DNA from: DASQHW01 sp038209365
Lineage (GTDB): Bacteria; Actinomycetota; Acidimicrobiia; IMCC26256; PALSA-610
Direction of reading: 5' to 3'
Assembly (NCBI GenBank): GCA_038209365.1
Contig: JBBQXS010000010.1
Location: forward strand, 1-64,000
Length of the DNA stretch: 64,000 nucleotides
The position numbers and the translations under genes were made by a program. The first letter of the stretch is position 1. Every line of letters starts with the position of its first letter. Below are positions 24,701-32,673 of this stretch, piece after piece. The notes under the pieces are model-generated. The model saw only the letters and a program-made list of their open reading frames with translations. It ran no database searches and was not told where the DNA came from.

Positions 24701-25428
24701 GCCCGGACGACGTTGACGGCAGTGAGATGGATAACCCGCACGACTTCGACGACGCCGCCGCTGACGCCCTCATCGCGGGCACCGGTGCCGACGTCGATCC
24801 TCGGGTCGCCGAGACGATCAGCGACATGCGGGCCATATACGCCTCGACCCCGCCGGTAGTCGGCGCCGCGCTCGCGGCGTGGATCGGAGCCCCCGAGCCG
24901 GTCGCCCCCCTTTCAGCTCGGAGGTTCGAACGAATGCGTTCTTCGCTCATCGCCAAGGTCGGCGCCGCGACGGCGGCGGTCGTCGCCGCGACCAGCGGCC
25001 TCGCCGTCGCGGGCGCGCTTCCCGCACCGGTGCAAGACGCGGTGTCGCACATCGGGGTCGGCAACCCCGCGCATTCGCACGGCAAGCACGACAAGAACAA
25101 CAACGGGCACACGACAACCACGAACGGCAACGGCTCGTCGCCGACCACCAAGGACAACCACGGTGCGGACGTGTCGAAGGTCGCGCATGATCCCAGTCTC
25201 GAGGGCTGTGCGCACGGCCGCGCCGTGTCCGCCGTTGCGTCGGACGGGAAGTCGCAGGACAAGCCCTGCCCGACCACGACCACGACGGCCCCGGGGAACC
25301 CCGGCAAGCCCGGCAACAACGGTCACGAGAACACGCCCCCGACAAGCGTGAATCACGGCCAGAGCCAAGGCAACGGCTCCGACAACGGCCAAGGCAGCTC
25401 GGGCGTCGAGCACGGCAAAGGCAAGTGA
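24697..25428 (+). CDS. putative anti-sigma factor with disordered extracytoplasmic tail
   Basis: 243 aa. Acidic cytoplasmic N-terminus (~80 residues), one transmembrane helix (VGAATAAVVAATSGLAVAGA, about residues 88-107), then ~130 residues very rich in Asn, Gly, His, Thr and Lys (HGKHDKNNNGHTTTTNGNG-type). No ZAS zinc motif is visible. The role is inferred from coupling to the sigma gene. The tail has two Cys and could act as an extracellular sensor or metal-binding segment. Confidence 0.7.
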   Translation: MSPDDVDGSEMDNPHDFDDAAADALIAGTGADVDPRVAETISDMRAIYASTPPVVGAALAAWIGAPEPVAPLSARRFERMRSSLIAKVGAATAAVVAATSGLAVAGALPAPVQDAVSHIGVGNPAHSHGKHDKNNNGHTTTTNGNGSSPTTKDNHGADVSKVAHDPSLEGCAHGRAVSAVASDGKSQDKPCPTTTTTAPGNPGKPGNNGHENTPPTSVNHGQSQGNGSDNGQGSSGVEHGKGK

Positions 25429-25538
25429 CACTCACGGCGGCGGCGGTTTGACTATCCCGTTGCCTTATCGCACTCCGGCCCGTGCCAACGATGGTGCGGG
25501 CCGGCGCCGCGTCTGAACGAGGTCGCTAGGGTCGGGCG

Positions 25539-27896
25539 ATGCCCGGCTCCATTCTCGGCACCGCGGTCCGCCGTGTCGAAGATCCCGATCTGCTCGTCGG
25601 TGACGCGCAGTTCGTCGACGACCTGCCGATCGCGGGTGCGCTGCATCTCGTGTTCGTGCGCTCGACGTACGCGCACGCGCGCATCCTTTCGATCGACGCG
25701 GACGACGCCCGCGCGATGCCCGGTGTGGTCGCGGTGTACACGGCCGCCGATCTGCAGCTGCCGCCCTACGAAGGGCTGATGACGCTCAACGACGCGTGCA
25801 AGCGTCCGCCGCTCGCCGAGGGCAAGGTGCGCTTCGTGGGCGACTGTGTCGCCGCGGTGCTGGCCGAGACCCGGACCGCGGCCGTGGACGCAGTCGAAGC
25901 GGTGATCGTGGAGTACGACCCGCTGCCGGCCGTCGTCGATCCCGAAGCCGCCCTCGCGCCGGACGCGCCGCTGCAATTCGAGGAGCTCGGCACGAACCTC
26001 GCGGCGGCGATACAACCCCGCTCGGCAGATGACGTGCTTGCCGGCGCCGACGTCGTTGCACGCGCCCGCATCGAGAACCAGCGCATCGCGGTGATGCCGA
26101 TGGAGGGCAGCGCGATCGCGGTGCTGCCGGGCGACGACGGCGCCGGACACGAGCTCACCGTGTACGTCTCCACCCAGATGCCGCACGGCTTCGCCGACCG
26201 GGTCGCGCCGATGTTCGATCTCGAACCGGCGCGTGTGCGGGTGATCGCGCCGCACGTCGGCGGGGCGTTCGGCGGCAAGCCCGGGCTCGCGGCCGAGCAC
26301 TGCGTCGCGGTCGCGGCGGCGCGGCGCTTGCAACGGCCGGTGAAATGGGTCGAGACCCGTTCCGAGAACCTGATCGGGATGCCGCACGGGCGCGGGCAGG
26401 TGCAGTACGTCGAGCTCGGGTGCAAGCGCGACGGGACGATCGTCGGCATGCGGGTGCGCATCGTCGGTGACGCCGGTGCGTACGCCGGATTCGGCGGCGC
26501 GCTCGCGATGGGGCCGACGCGCGTGATGGCTCAGGGCGTCTACCGCATCCCCAAGATCTCCTACGAGTGCGCGATCGCGTTGACGAACACCACGCCGATG
26601 GGCGCGTTCCGGGGCGCGGGGCGTCCCGAAGCGGCTGCAATGCTCGAGCGCGTGATGGACATCGCCGCGGTCCAGCTTCGCATCGACCCGATCGAGATGC
26701 GGCGCCGCAACTTCCTGCAGCCCAACGAGTTCCCGTTCACCACCGTGATGCGCGCGCAGTACGACAGCGGTGACTACGACGGCGCGCTGACCGAGGCGCT
26801 GCGGGTTGCCGGATACGACGACCTGCGACGCGAACAGCGGGCCCGGCGGGTGCGCGGCGACCGCCGGCTGCTCGGCATCGGTGTGAGCGCGTACGTCGAG
26901 ATCACCGCCGGTGGGGGAGGCGGGGAGTACGCGTCGGTGACCGTGAACGACGACGGCACCGCGACCATTCACGTGGGTACCTCCGCGCACGGGCAGGGCC
27001 ATGCGACGTCGTTCGGGATGATCGTCGCCGACCGGTTGCGCATCCCGCTGGAGGACGTGCGGTTCGTGCAGTCCGACACTGCGGTCGTACCGACGGGTGG
27101 CGGGACCGGCGGGTCGCGTTCGTTGCAGCTCGGTGGCTCGGCCGTGCTGCACGCGGCCGAGGAGGTGCTCGCGCGGGCCAAGGACGTCGCGGCGACGATG
27201 CTCGAAGCGAACCCCGATGACATCGTCGTCACCGACGACGGTCGTCTCGGTGTGGCCGGCGTGCCGGCGCGGGCGTTGAGTTGGGCCGAGCTCGCGGGCG
27301 ACGAACCGTTGCACGCCGTCTCGGACTTCACCCAGGACGGGCCGACATTCCCGTTCGGTGCGCACGTCGCGGTCGTCGAGGTCGATCTCGACACCGGGAT
27401 GGTCACGCCGGTGCGCCATGTCGCGGTCGACGACTGTGGCCGCATCCTCAACCCGATGATCGTCGCCGGCCAGCAGCACGGCGGGATCGCGCAGGGGATC
27501 GCGCAGGCGCTGTGGGAGCAGTACGTCTACGACGAGGACGGCAACCCGCTCACGTCGACGCTGACCGACTACGAGATGCCGAGCGCGGCGGAGCTGCCGA
27601 GCTTCGAGGCGTCGAACACCGAGACGCCGTCACCGCGCAACGAGCTCGGCGCCAAGGGGATCGGCGAGTCGGGGACGATCGGCTCGACGCCCGCGGTGCA
27701 GAGCGCGGTGGTCGATGCGCTCAGCCATCTCGGCATCCGCCACATCGACATCCCGTGCACGCCCGAGCGGGTGTGGACGGCGGTGCGCAACGCGGAAGCC
27801 GGCCGCATCGACGACCCGTGGCGCGAACCGCCGCCCGTGTTCGCGAGCATGTCGGCACCGGAAGCCCGCGCCGACGCCGACGCCATCGACATCTGA
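25539..27896 (+). CDS. xanthine dehydrogenase-family molybdopterin-binding (large) subunit
   Basis: 785-aa molybdenum hydroxylase large subunit of the CoxL/aldehyde-oxidase type. Seen: N-terminal RRVEDPDLLVGDAQFVDD, GGAFGGKPG, the GAFRGAGRPEA loop (form-II rather than CoxL form-I AYXCSFR), GQGH and the catalytic Glu in AKGIGESGT. Length is normal. By family it hydroxylates aldehydes or heterocycles using Mo-MCD. Neither the FAD (medium) nor the 2Fe-2S (small) subunit gene is adjacent, so the partners must be encoded elsewhere. Confidence 0.9.
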   Translation: MPGSILGTAVRRVEDPDLLVGDAQFVDDLPIAGALHLVFVRSTYAHARILSIDADDARAMPGVVAVYTAADLQLPPYEGLMTLNDACKRPPLAEGKVRFVGDCVAAVLAETRTAAVDAVEAVIVEYDPLPAVVDPEAALAPDAPLQFEELGTNLAAAIQPRSADDVLAGADVVARARIENQRIAVMPMEGSAIAVLPGDDGAGHELTVYVSTQMPHGFADRVAPMFDLEPARVRVIAPHVGGAFGGKPGLAAEHCVAVAAARRLQRPVKWVETRSENLIGMPHGRGQVQYVELGCKRDGTIVGMRVRIVGDAGAYAGFGGALAMGPTRVMAQGVYRIPKISYECAIALTNTTPMGAFRGAGRPEAAAMLERVMDIAAVQLRIDPIEMRRRNFLQPNEFPFTTVMRAQYDSGDYDGALTEALRVAGYDDLRREQRARRVRGDRRLLGIGVSAYVEITAGGGGGEYASVTVNDDGTATIHVGTSAHGQGHATSFGMIVADRLRIPLEDVRFVQSDTAVVPTGGGTGGSRSLQLGGSAVLHAAEEVLARAKDVAATMLEANPDDIVVTDDGRLGVAGVPARALSWAELAGDEPLHAVSDFTQDGPTFPFGAHVAVVEVDLDTGMVTPVRHVAVDDCGRILNPMIVAGQQHGGIAQGIAQALWEQYVYDEDGNPLTSTLTDYEMPSAAELPSFEASNTETPSPRNELGAKGIGESGTIGSTPAVQSAVVDALSHLGIRHIDIPCTPERVWTAVRNAEAGRIDDPWREPPPVFASMSAPEARADADAIDI

Positions 27897-27912
27897 CCGA
27901 AGGAAGGTTGGG

Positions 27913-28524
27913 TCAGCTCAGCGCTCTCGCGAGCTCGCGGGCTGCGCGCTCGTCGAGGTTCGAGGAGATCAACGCGTCGGGAGTCGTGATCGCTTCCTGG
28001 ATCACGGGAGCCGACTGGACGACGTGCTCGTAGATGATCGCGACGTTCTTGCCGACCAACGGCCGGCCAATCCTGTTCACAAAGTCGTCGTTCGAGAAGT
28101 GGACGCTCACGTCCCAACCTCCGTTGGGATCCTTCATGGCCACTGCGCTCGAGACGCTCCGACCGGTGAGGAGCGCGCGACCGAGCACGTAGCAGAGGGT
28201 CTTGTCGCGGCTAGGCAAGATCACTTGAAGCGACGCAGGCGTGTCCTCGTTGCTCGGTGTGACGAGCGCGCCGCCCTTGCACGACGTGACTCCGGGGGGA
28301 GGGGACGGCGTGCGGTCCGGTGTCGTACGCGAGGTGCTGTCGCCGAACGGCAGTGTGGCGACGACCTCTCGGAAGACCAAGGCGTCTCGGCCTGCGGTGG
28401 ACGGGAGCGTGGTGGTGGCGGTGCTGGTCGTCGGTGGCGGTAGGGCCTTCTTGTTCGACGAGCTGCACGCGGTGGCGAGGACGACGATGCACACCAACCC
28501 GATCCGCACCAGCCCCGCCGTCAC
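27913..28524 (-). CDS. lipoprotein with SecD P1-head-like domain
   Basis: 203 aa from GTG 28524. Signal peptide with lipobox LATAC, Thr-rich linker, then a globular domain. WDVSVHFSNDDFVNRI, KNVAIIYEHVVQSAPVI and ITTPDALISSNLDERAARELARAL resemble the P1-head region of SecD/SecDF-type proteins, though this is not a transporter. Stand-alone lipoproteins of this kind in actinobacteria have no known role. Confidence 0.65.
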   Translation of the reverse strand: MTAGLVRIGLVCIVVLATACSSSNKKALPPPTTSTATTTLPSTAGRDALVFREVVATLPFGDSTSRTTPDRTPSPPPGVTSCKGGALVTPSNEDTPASLQVILPSRDKTLCYVLGRALLTGRSVSSAVAMKDPNGGWDVSVHFSNDDFVNRIGRPLVGKNVAIIYEHVVQSAPVIQEAITTPDALISSNLDERAARELARALS

Positions 28525-28609
28525 GCGCGGGAGTGTAGATGTCGTGCGTATCGCGTGGCCAAGAGGTCGAGCAACTTCGTCGCCGTCGTCGCCTGGCCAT
28601 CGGCGCAAG

Positions 28610-29986
28610 TCAGTTGCCGGCGGGCCTGATGTTTTGATTGCGGTGGAACAGGTTTTCGGGGTCGTACTCGGCCTTGATGCTGGCCAGGCGCGCGTAATTC
28701 TTGTCGCCGTAGGCAGCACGTACACGGTCGGCGCCTTCGTCGCCGATGAAGTTGAGGTAGGTGCCGCCGGTCGCGAACTGTCGCATGTCCGCGATCGAGT
28801 CGCGCGCCCACGCGATGTTGGCGTCGTCGTCGGCGGCGGACTCCCACACCGCGAATGGGTGGAACACCCACGCCGCGTCTCGCTGGGACATCGGAGTGTC
28901 GACATCGGAGACCCGAGCCAACGCGCCGCCCCACGGGACCATGAGATTCTGCGCGAGCGGTGACCGCATGGCGGAGCCCGCTTTCAAGAACACGGCGATC
29001 GCGTCGTCGCTGAGCTCGGCGAGGTAGTCGGCGCTCCAGTAGTTCCGCATGCCGGGCGGGTCGTCGAGCATGCACTGGAAGTCGGCGTACGGCATCGGCC
29101 CGACGAGGTCGACCTCGGGCGCGAGCGCGCGCAACGGAGCGAGCAGTGCTTCTCCTTCTGCGATCGGTCCGTTGAACAGGATCGCGAGCCCGCAGGCAGG
29201 CTGACCCTGCAGGTGCGCGGGCACGAACTCCTCGGGCGGACCCGTCAGGCCCACGAGTCCGCTGCCCAAGTTCTCGGGCGCGTCGTTCGCGACGTTCCGG
29301 TATGCCTGCGCGACGTCGGGCCCGGCCGCGGCCGGCCACAGCATCAATCCCGCGAGCACCTCCGGGCCCACCGGGGACATGCGGAACTCGAAGCTCGTTG
29401 CGACGCCGAAGTTGCCGCCGCCGCCGTGCAACGCCCAGAACAGTTCCCGATGCTCCTTCGGGCCCGCCGTGACGTGGTCGCCGTTCGCCAGCACGAGGTC
29501 GACCGACAGCAGGCTGTCGCACGCGAGACCGTGTGCGCGCTCGATCCATCCCGAGCCGCCGCCGAGTGTGAAACCGGCGACGCCGGTAGTCGAGACGCGC
29601 CCGCCCGTTGTCGCGAGCCCGTGTTCCTGCGCCGCACGATCGAACTCGCCCCATGTGACGCCCGCGCCGACGCGCGCGGTGCGCTGGTCGGGATCGACGC
29701 TGATGTCCTTCATCGGCCGCACGTCGATGACGGCGCCGCCCTCGACGCTCGACATCCCGGCGACCGAGTGGCCGCCGGCGCGTACTGCGATCTCGAGGTC
29801 GCTGCTGCGTGCGAAGGCGATGGCGGCGCTGACGTCGTCCGGGGTCGCACACTGGGCGATCACCGCCGGACGCGTGGCGATCATCGCGTTGAACAGGGTG
29901 CGTGCGTCCTCGTACTCGGGGCTTTCGGGTGTGAGCACCGTCCCCGAGAAGCGCTTCGCGAACTGGTCGAATCCGGCCTGGCCCAT
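28610..29986 (-). CDS. BBE-type FAD-linked oxidase
   Basis: 458-aa flavoprotein of the PCMH/berberine-bridge-enzyme family. Seen: PCMH FAD-binding motif RAGGHSVAGMSS (the His is a candidate covalent FAD site), GRVSTTGVAGFTLGGGSGW, HGGGGNFGVAT and the C-terminal BBE segment YGDKNYARLASIKAEYDPENL. ATG 29986 follows a GGGGGGA site. By family it oxidises alcohols, sugars or aromatics with O2; substrate unknown. A palindromic repeat lies just upstream. Confidence 0.88.
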   Translation of the reverse strand: MGQAGFDQFAKRFSGTVLTPESPEYEDARTLFNAMIATRPAVIAQCATPDDVSAAIAFARSSDLEIAVRAGGHSVAGMSSVEGGAVIDVRPMKDISVDPDQRTARVGAGVTWGEFDRAAQEHGLATTGGRVSTTGVAGFTLGGGSGWIERAHGLACDSLLSVDLVLANGDHVTAGPKEHRELFWALHGGGGNFGVATSFEFRMSPVGPEVLAGLMLWPAAAGPDVAQAYRNVANDAPENLGSGLVGLTGPPEEFVPAHLQGQPACGLAILFNGPIAEGEALLAPLRALAPEVDLVGPMPYADFQCMLDDPPGMRNYWSADYLAELSDDAIAVFLKAGSAMRSPLAQNLMVPWGGALARVSDVDTPMSQRDAAWVFHPFAVWESAADDDANIAWARDSIADMRQFATGGTYLNFIGDEGADRVRAAYGDKNYARLASIKAEYDPENLFHRNQNIRPAGN

Positions 29987-30060
29987 GGCATCCCCCCGCT
30001 GCGACTGCGATGCCGTTGCATGCTTTCGGCCATTGGTGCGCCCGTCAAGGCGCGAGCAGG

Positions 30061-30114
30061 CGAGTTCTTGCGACCCCTGACGACAATATTGTCGCCGTAG
30101 GTCGCAAGAACTCG
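30061..30114. repeat. dispersed nested palindrome, copy 1
   Basis: Perfect 15-bp outer arms (30061-30075 with 30100-30114; CGAGTTCTTGCGACC) enclose an inner perfect 14-bp palindrome CGACAATATTGTCG (30081-30094). It sits between the stop of the GNAT gene and the start of the FAD oxidase, both minus strand. Three related copies occur at 31514, 45055 and 46062. Confidence 0.9.
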
Positions 30115-30117
30115 TGA

Positions 30118-30597
30118 TCAGCGGGTCGGTGTAAGGGCGGCGACGTAGATCGCCGACGGGTTGCCGGGCTGCCAGCCCGGAAGCGGGTCGATCGTGTCGA
30201 TCTGCACGAAGCCCCGATGCTCCCAGAACGCGCGCGTCGCTTCGTACGGCGGGTAGTTCGCGGAGGCGTCGAGCGTCTTCACCTCGACCACCGCGACACC
30301 GTTGCGCGCAAGCTGGGCGAGGACGTGCTCGATCAGCGCCGTGCCCAGGCCGTTGCCGCGCGACTCCGGGTGCACCGCGGCCCACGTGATCTCGGCCGCG
30401 GCCGTCGACCGCATCTCGACGATCGCGAACCCGACGACACGTTCGTCGCCGGTGATTACCCACGCGTCGTCACGCGTGAGGCCCATCCGCACGTTGGCCG
30501 GCATGTCGTCGGTGAAGAACTCGGGCATCGACGCGACGATGTCCGCGCACGCATTCGCATCATCGCTGGTGGCGGCCCGGACGACATTGGCACTCAC
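30118..30597 (-). CDS. GNAT family N-acetyltransferase
   Basis: 159 aa from GTG 30597 (MSANVVRAATSDDANA). Seen: central strand VVGFAIVEMR, acetyl-CoA loop VHPESRGNGLGTALIEHV, and YEATRAFWEHRGF near the C-terminus, i.e. a complete GNAT fold. Divergent from RidA with only 31 bp between starts, so the two promoters must overlap. Substrate unknown. Confidence 0.88.
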   Translation of the reverse strand: MSANVVRAATSDDANACADIVASMPEFFTDDMPANVRMGLTRDDAWVITGDERVVGFAIVEMRSTAAAEITWAAVHPESRGNGLGTALIEHVLAQLARNGVAVVEVKTLDASANYPPYEATRAFWEHRGFVQIDTIDPLPGWQPGNPSAIYVAALTPTR

Positions 30598-30628
30598 GTC
30601 AACATTGTGGCCGCGGTAGCGTCCCGCT

Positions 30629-31087
30629 GTGCCCAAGATCGAGGACCGGCTTGCCGAGATCGGCATCGTGTTGCCGGACCCGTTCCCACCCGTCGCGAAC
30701 TATCTCTCGTGCGCGCGCCTCGGTGACGTCCTGTACGTCGGCGGGCACGGGCCGATCGACGGCACGCGGGCCGTGGTCGGGAAGGTCGGCACCGACCTGA
30801 CGCTCGAACAGGCCCGGGAAGCGGCGCGACTGACCGCGCTGTCGATGATCGCGACGATGCGCGCCGAGCTTGGTGACCTCGACCGCGTGCGCCGCATCGT
30901 GAAGGTGTTCGGGATGGTGAACGTCGGCCCGGGATTCGACGACACGCCTGCGGTCATCGACGGCTGCTCGGACGTGCTCGTCGACGTGTTCGGCGACGCG
31001 GGCCGGCACACGCGCACCGCGATCGGTGTCGCGGCGCTGCCTTACGGGATCGCAGTCGAGATCGAGCTGATCGCCGACGTCGACTGA
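30629..31087 (+). CDS. RidA/YjgF-like family protein
   Basis: 152-aa chorismate-mutase-like fold protein (VANYLSCARLGDVLYVGGHG, GKVGTDLTLEQAREAAR, RIVKVFGMVNVGPGFDDTP). RidA proteins hydrolyse reactive enamine/imine intermediates; this longer subgroup (~150 aa) may differ. It is followed 13 bp later by a VOC gene. Confidence 0.85.
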   Translation: MPKIEDRLAEIGIVLPDPFPPVANYLSCARLGDVLYVGGHGPIDGTRAVVGKVGTDLTLEQAREAARLTALSMIATMRAELGDLDRVRRIVKVFGMVNVGPGFDDTPAVIDGCSDVLVDVFGDAGRHTRTAIGVAALPYGIAVEIELIADVD

Positions 31088-31100
31088 ACAGGAGTACACG

Positions 31101-31505
31101 ATGAAGACGCACAGCCTCAGCCATGTGGCGATGAGTGTGCCGCCGGGCACGTTGACCGACGCGTATCGCAAGGAGGTGCTCGACTTCTACGGCGAGCTGC
31201 TCGGGTGGCGGGAGATGGAGGCACTGCGTTTGCCCGACCGGCTCACGATCGCGGTCGGCCGCGGCTGCTATGTGAATGTGCGCGAGCGCGATGATGCGAT
31301 GACGGCCACCGGATACGAGCACTTCGGCGTGCTCGTGCATTCCGCCGACGACCTCGCCCACGTGACCGAAGAGCTCCGCACGAAACACCCCGACGTTGCC
31401 GTCAAGCCGCAGTCGACGACCGAGGGCGGTCACCACACCATCCGGTTCCAGCACCTGCTGCCGCTGGCGATCGAGGTCCAGTACTTCCCGGACGTCACCC
31501 CGTAA
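31101..31505 (+). CDS. VOC family (glyoxalase/bleomycin-resistance-like) protein
   Basis: 134 aa with paired beta-alpha-beta-beta-beta modules: HSLSHVAMSVPPG, LDFYGELLGWRE, GYEHFGVLVHSADD and LPLAIEVQYFPD. Two His and a Glu could bind metal as in glyoxalase-type enzymes. Same transcript as RidA. Function not assignable further. Confidence 0.83.
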   Translation: MKTHSLSHVAMSVPPGTLTDAYRKEVLDFYGELLGWREMEALRLPDRLTIAVGRGCYVNVRERDDAMTATGYEHFGVLVHSADDLAHVTEELRTKHPDVAVKPQSTTEGGHHTIRFQHLLPLAIEVQYFPDVTP

Positions 31506-31513
31506 CGCGAGCC

Positions 31514-31564
31514 AGTTCTTGCGAGCCCCGACGACACATATTGTCGCCGTCGCTCGCAAAAACT
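31514..31564. repeat. dispersed nested palindrome, copy 2
   Basis: Outer arms AGTTCTTGCGAG (31514-31525) and CTCGCAAAAACT (31553-31564; one mismatch) around CGACACATATTGTCG. It lies exactly between the convergent ends of the VOC gene and the 99-aa membrane gene, where it could also act as a bidirectional terminator. Confidence 0.88.
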
Positions 31565-31565
31565 C

Positions 31566-31865
31566 TTAGTCGCGGCGGGCCGGGCGCTCGATGTCGGGGG
31601 CGAGCGCGTCGGCCAACCGTTGGATCGCGGCGGTCAACTCCTGCGTGTGGAGGTCGTCGCTGCGGAGCTGATCGGTCACCACCAGGCTGACGCCGACCGC
31701 CGACAGCAGCACCAACGCCATGCCCGCGGACGCGAGATAGGGAAGTTGATGGTTGAGCGACGGCTCGAGGCTCAGCTTCAGGTAGCCGACGATGCCGACG
31801 ACGGCCGCCGCGGCGAGACACGCCACGCCGACGACGAGCCGCCAGCGGCCAGTGGTGTCAGTCAC
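31566..31865 (-). CDS. small two-helix membrane protein
   Basis: 99 aa from GTG 31865, with GGAGGT six bases upstream. Two hydrophobic helices (LVVGVACLAAAAVVGIVGYL and YLASAGMALVLLSAVGVSLV) precede a charged helical tail (LRSDDLHTQELTAAIQRLAD). No family recognised. It lies downstream of the ABC importer operon on the same strand. Confidence 0.65.
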   Translation of the reverse strand: MTDTTGRWRLVVGVACLAAAAVVGIVGYLKLSLEPSLNHQLPYLASAGMALVLLSAVGVSLVVTDQLRSDDLHTQELTAAIQRLADALAPDIERPARRD

Positions 31866-31929
31866 GGATGGACCTCCTGCACGTGATGGGAACACATTTG
31901 CATGACGACGGGTGCATGACGACGGGCCG

Positions 31930-32673
31930 CTATCCGGCTTCGCGCCGGCCGAGGTACGCGTCGCGGAGCCGGCCTTGCATGGCGCGCATCTCCGCGCCTT
32001 CGGCGCGGTCGACGACCTGGCCCTTCTCGAGCACGAACGCCCGGTCGGCGAGATCGAGCGCGCCCGCATTCTGCTCGACCAGCAGCACCGCGGTGCCCGA
32101 CGTCCGGCGCACGTCGGCGATCAGCGCGAACACCGTCTCGGTCATGACCGGCGACAGGCCGAGCGACGCCTCGTCGACGAGCAGGAGGCGCGGGCTGCTG
32201 ATCAGCGCACGGGCGACGGCGAGCATCTGCTGCTGGCCGCCCGAGAGGCGCCCGGCCTTCTGCTCCCGACGCTCGCCGAGGATCGGAAACGTCTCGTACG
32301 CACGGTCGGTCGCCTCGGCCACCGCCCGGCGGTCGCGGATCGCGTAGCCGCCCATCTCGAGGTTCTCCGCGACGGTGAGGTCGCGGAGCATCCCGCGTCC
32401 TTCGGGCACGACGCTGATGCCGCGGGCGACGAGCGATTCGGTGCGTTCTCGCGTCACGTCGGTGCCGGCGAAACGCACGCGACCGCCGGTCTTTCGCAGC
32501 TGCCCGGTGATGGCCCGCAACGTCGTCGTCTTGCCGGCGCCGTTGGAGCCCATCAGGGCGACCACTTCTCCGACGCGCACGTCGAGATCGACGTTGAACA
32601 GCACCTGCAACGACCCGTATCCGGAGCAGAGATCCTCGACCGCCAACAGCGTCTCCACCGGCGCGCCGTTCAC
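31930..32673 (-). CDS. livF: branched-chain amino acid-type ABC transporter ATP-binding protein
   Basis: 247-aa ABC ATPase. Seen: Walker A GSNGAGKTT, signature LSGGQQQML, Walker B LLLVDEASLGLSP and the LivF-type SVVPEGRGMLRDLTVAENL. It powers import together with the other Liv-like proteins. GTG at 32673 overlaps the stop of the permease-ATPase fusion by 4 nt. Substrate could be branched-chain amino acids, but relatives import many carboxylated compounds. Confidence 0.92.
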   Translation of the reverse strand: MNGAPVETLLAVEDLCSGYGSLQVLFNVDLDVRVGEVVALMGSNGAGKTTTLRAITGQLRKTGGRVRFAGTDVTRERTESLVARGISVVPEGRGMLRDLTVAENLEMGGYAIRDRRAVAEATDRAYETFPILGERREQKAGRLSGGQQQMLAVARALISSPRLLLVDEASLGLSPVMTETVFALIADVRRTSGTAVLLVEQNAGALDLADRAFVLEKGQVVDRAEGAEMRAMQGRLRDAYLGRREAG

